A stretch of DNA of 12,878 nucleotides from Minisyncoccota bacterium (GTDB lineage: Bacteria > Verrucomicrobiota > Lentisphaeria > Oligosphaerales > MVZH01), in contig JAIPIM010000087.1 in assembly GCA_021734725.1 (NCBI GenBank), positions 1 to 12,878 on the forward strand. The letters run 5' to 3'. The notes under the pieces were generated by a model. It was not told the DNA's origin. It was given only the letters and a program-made list of their open reading frames with translations, and searched no databases. Shown piece by piece: positions 12,217-12,878 of the stretch (positions are counted from its first letter, which is position 1; each line of letters opens with the position of its first letter). Position numbers and translations under genes: made by a program.

Positions 12217-12878
12217 ATGAAAAGTATCAAGGAACTGAAAGAACAGCGTGCCGACATTCACGACAAGCTTCAACTCATCACGTCAACGGTTAAGCGTGAG
12301 GGGCGCAACATGACCGACTCCGAAAAAACGGAGTTCCGCAATCTGACCGATGAGTTCGACGAATTTACGGTCGAAATCAGGAAGGCAGAAAAAGCTGAAC
12401 AGCGTCTTCACACCGGCCCCGCACCGGCACGCCAAGACGCTTTTGGCCAGCCTTTGGACCAAGACAAGATGACCGGCGCACGCGCTCTTGCTGGCTGGGC
12501 TAAACTTGCCGGGGGCGGAATTGCCACGGACGAGGAACGGCAAGCACTGACTGATTCCGGGATGCAGATCAAAGCGGATGGTTCGCTTATTATGCGGTTC
12601 GCACCGGAGACACTTGGAAGGACTGGCGTTGAGGCGCGGGCCTTGGGTACGACCGCCACCAACATTGGTGGTTCGACGGTCCCGACGAGTGTGATGGAAA
12701 CTCTCATCAAGGCACGCTTGGCCGTAGGTCCGATTCTGGACTACGTCCGGACGTTCCGGACGGACACCGGGGAGACTATGGAAGTTCCCACATGGTCCGG
12801 CACGTCTGAACGCGGAGAACTCACATCGGAAGCCGGTGAAGTTCCCGAGGACACTTCGACACCGTTCGGGACGAAGAC
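12217..12878 (+). CDS. Major capsid protein, HK97 family (5' part, cut by window edge)
   Basis: About 220 codons are visible with no stop. The first 100 residues are charged and helical with a coiled-coil look (K-E-L-K-E-Q-R-A-D-I at the start, E-F-R-N-L-T-D-E-F-D-E later), typical of the HK97 delta/scaffold domain that a protease removes. Then comes the N-arm and fold start: G-G-S-T-V-P-T-S-V, then L-D-Y-V-R-T-F-R-T-D-T-G, and M-E-V-P-T-W-S-G with E-A-G-E-V-P-E-D, which match the family well. ATG codons at 12211 and 12217 are in frame; GGGAG at 12204-12208 fits the second better (8 nt). The gene follows a strong terminator and is not preceded by portal or protease genes as in HK97-type phages. 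Confidence 0.88.
   Translation, partial: MKSIKELKEQRADIHDKLQLITSTVKREGRNMTDSEKTEFRNLTDEFDEFTVEIRKAEKAEQRLHTGPAPARQDAFGQPLDQDKMTGARALAGWAKLAGGGIATDEERQALTDSGMQIKADGSLIMRFAPETLGRTGVEARALGTTATNIGGSTVPTSVMETLIKARLAVGPILDYVRTFRTDTGETMEVPTWSGTSERGELTSEAGEVPEDTSTPFGTK

Noticed and set aside
6088..12878. Transposon or insertion sequence
   Set aside because: No transposase, terminal inverted repeats or target-site duplication were seen; the integrase and tRNA target explain the insertion.

Overview
The window joins two unlike regions. Positions 1 to about 5997 look like ordinary chromosome of a diderm (Gram-negative-type) bacterium: a TauC-like ABC permease, a Tat-exported DUF362 protein, a DUF6599-type lipoprotein, and a two-gene minus-strand unit encoding a large secreted protein and a small outer-membrane barrel. 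DUF362 next to DUF6599, together with REP-like GC-rich intergenic repeats, suggests an uncultured lineage of the Hydrogenedentota/PVC kind. That placement is an impression and cannot be settled from this sequence.

From 5998 onward there is an integrated mobile element. A complete tRNA-Ser(UGA) (5998-6087) is followed at once by a tyrosine integrase (6213-7478). Between them and at the integrase start lie four copies of a 9-bp TGACACAAC-type repeat, which look like integrase arm sites or an operator. A sigma70-type promoter bracketed by two perfect palindromes (7484-7535) then leads into a folded leader RNA that ends in an intrinsic terminator (7659-7701). Next comes a tightly overlapping replication operon: XRE-type HTH protein, MerR/AlpA-like HTH protein, DUF3854 Toprim-like protein, and SF3 (D5/P4-type) helicase. 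The helicase gene runs directly into a mirrored array of 9-bp repeats around an AT-rich core (10291-10393), a good candidate replication origin.

A second operon (10408-11335) encodes an ERCC4-family nuclease, a 28-residue membrane peptide and two tiny cysteine-rich proteins. A P27-family terminase small subunit, a two-TM microprotein, a second leader with terminator (12056-12191), and an HK97-type major capsid gene cut by the window edge follow.

Two things stand out. First, the order runs integrase, regulators, primase/helicase, origin, nuclease, TerS, capsid. There is no large terminase, portal, protease or repressor module in the 6 kb between the attachment site and the capsid gene. This is compact and resembles a capsid-forming phage satellite (cf-PICI-like) more than an ordinary prophage; the part beyond the right edge will decide. 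Second, the replication operon and the capsid gene are each preceded by the same kind of module: promoter, structured leader carrying GCT(A/C)GCAAAGAC exactly 1 nt before the terminator stem, long T-tract, about 25 nt, start codon. There is little room for a promoter after either terminator, so both genes probably depend on terminator read-through. This would be a shared attenuation or antitermination switch that I do not recognise.
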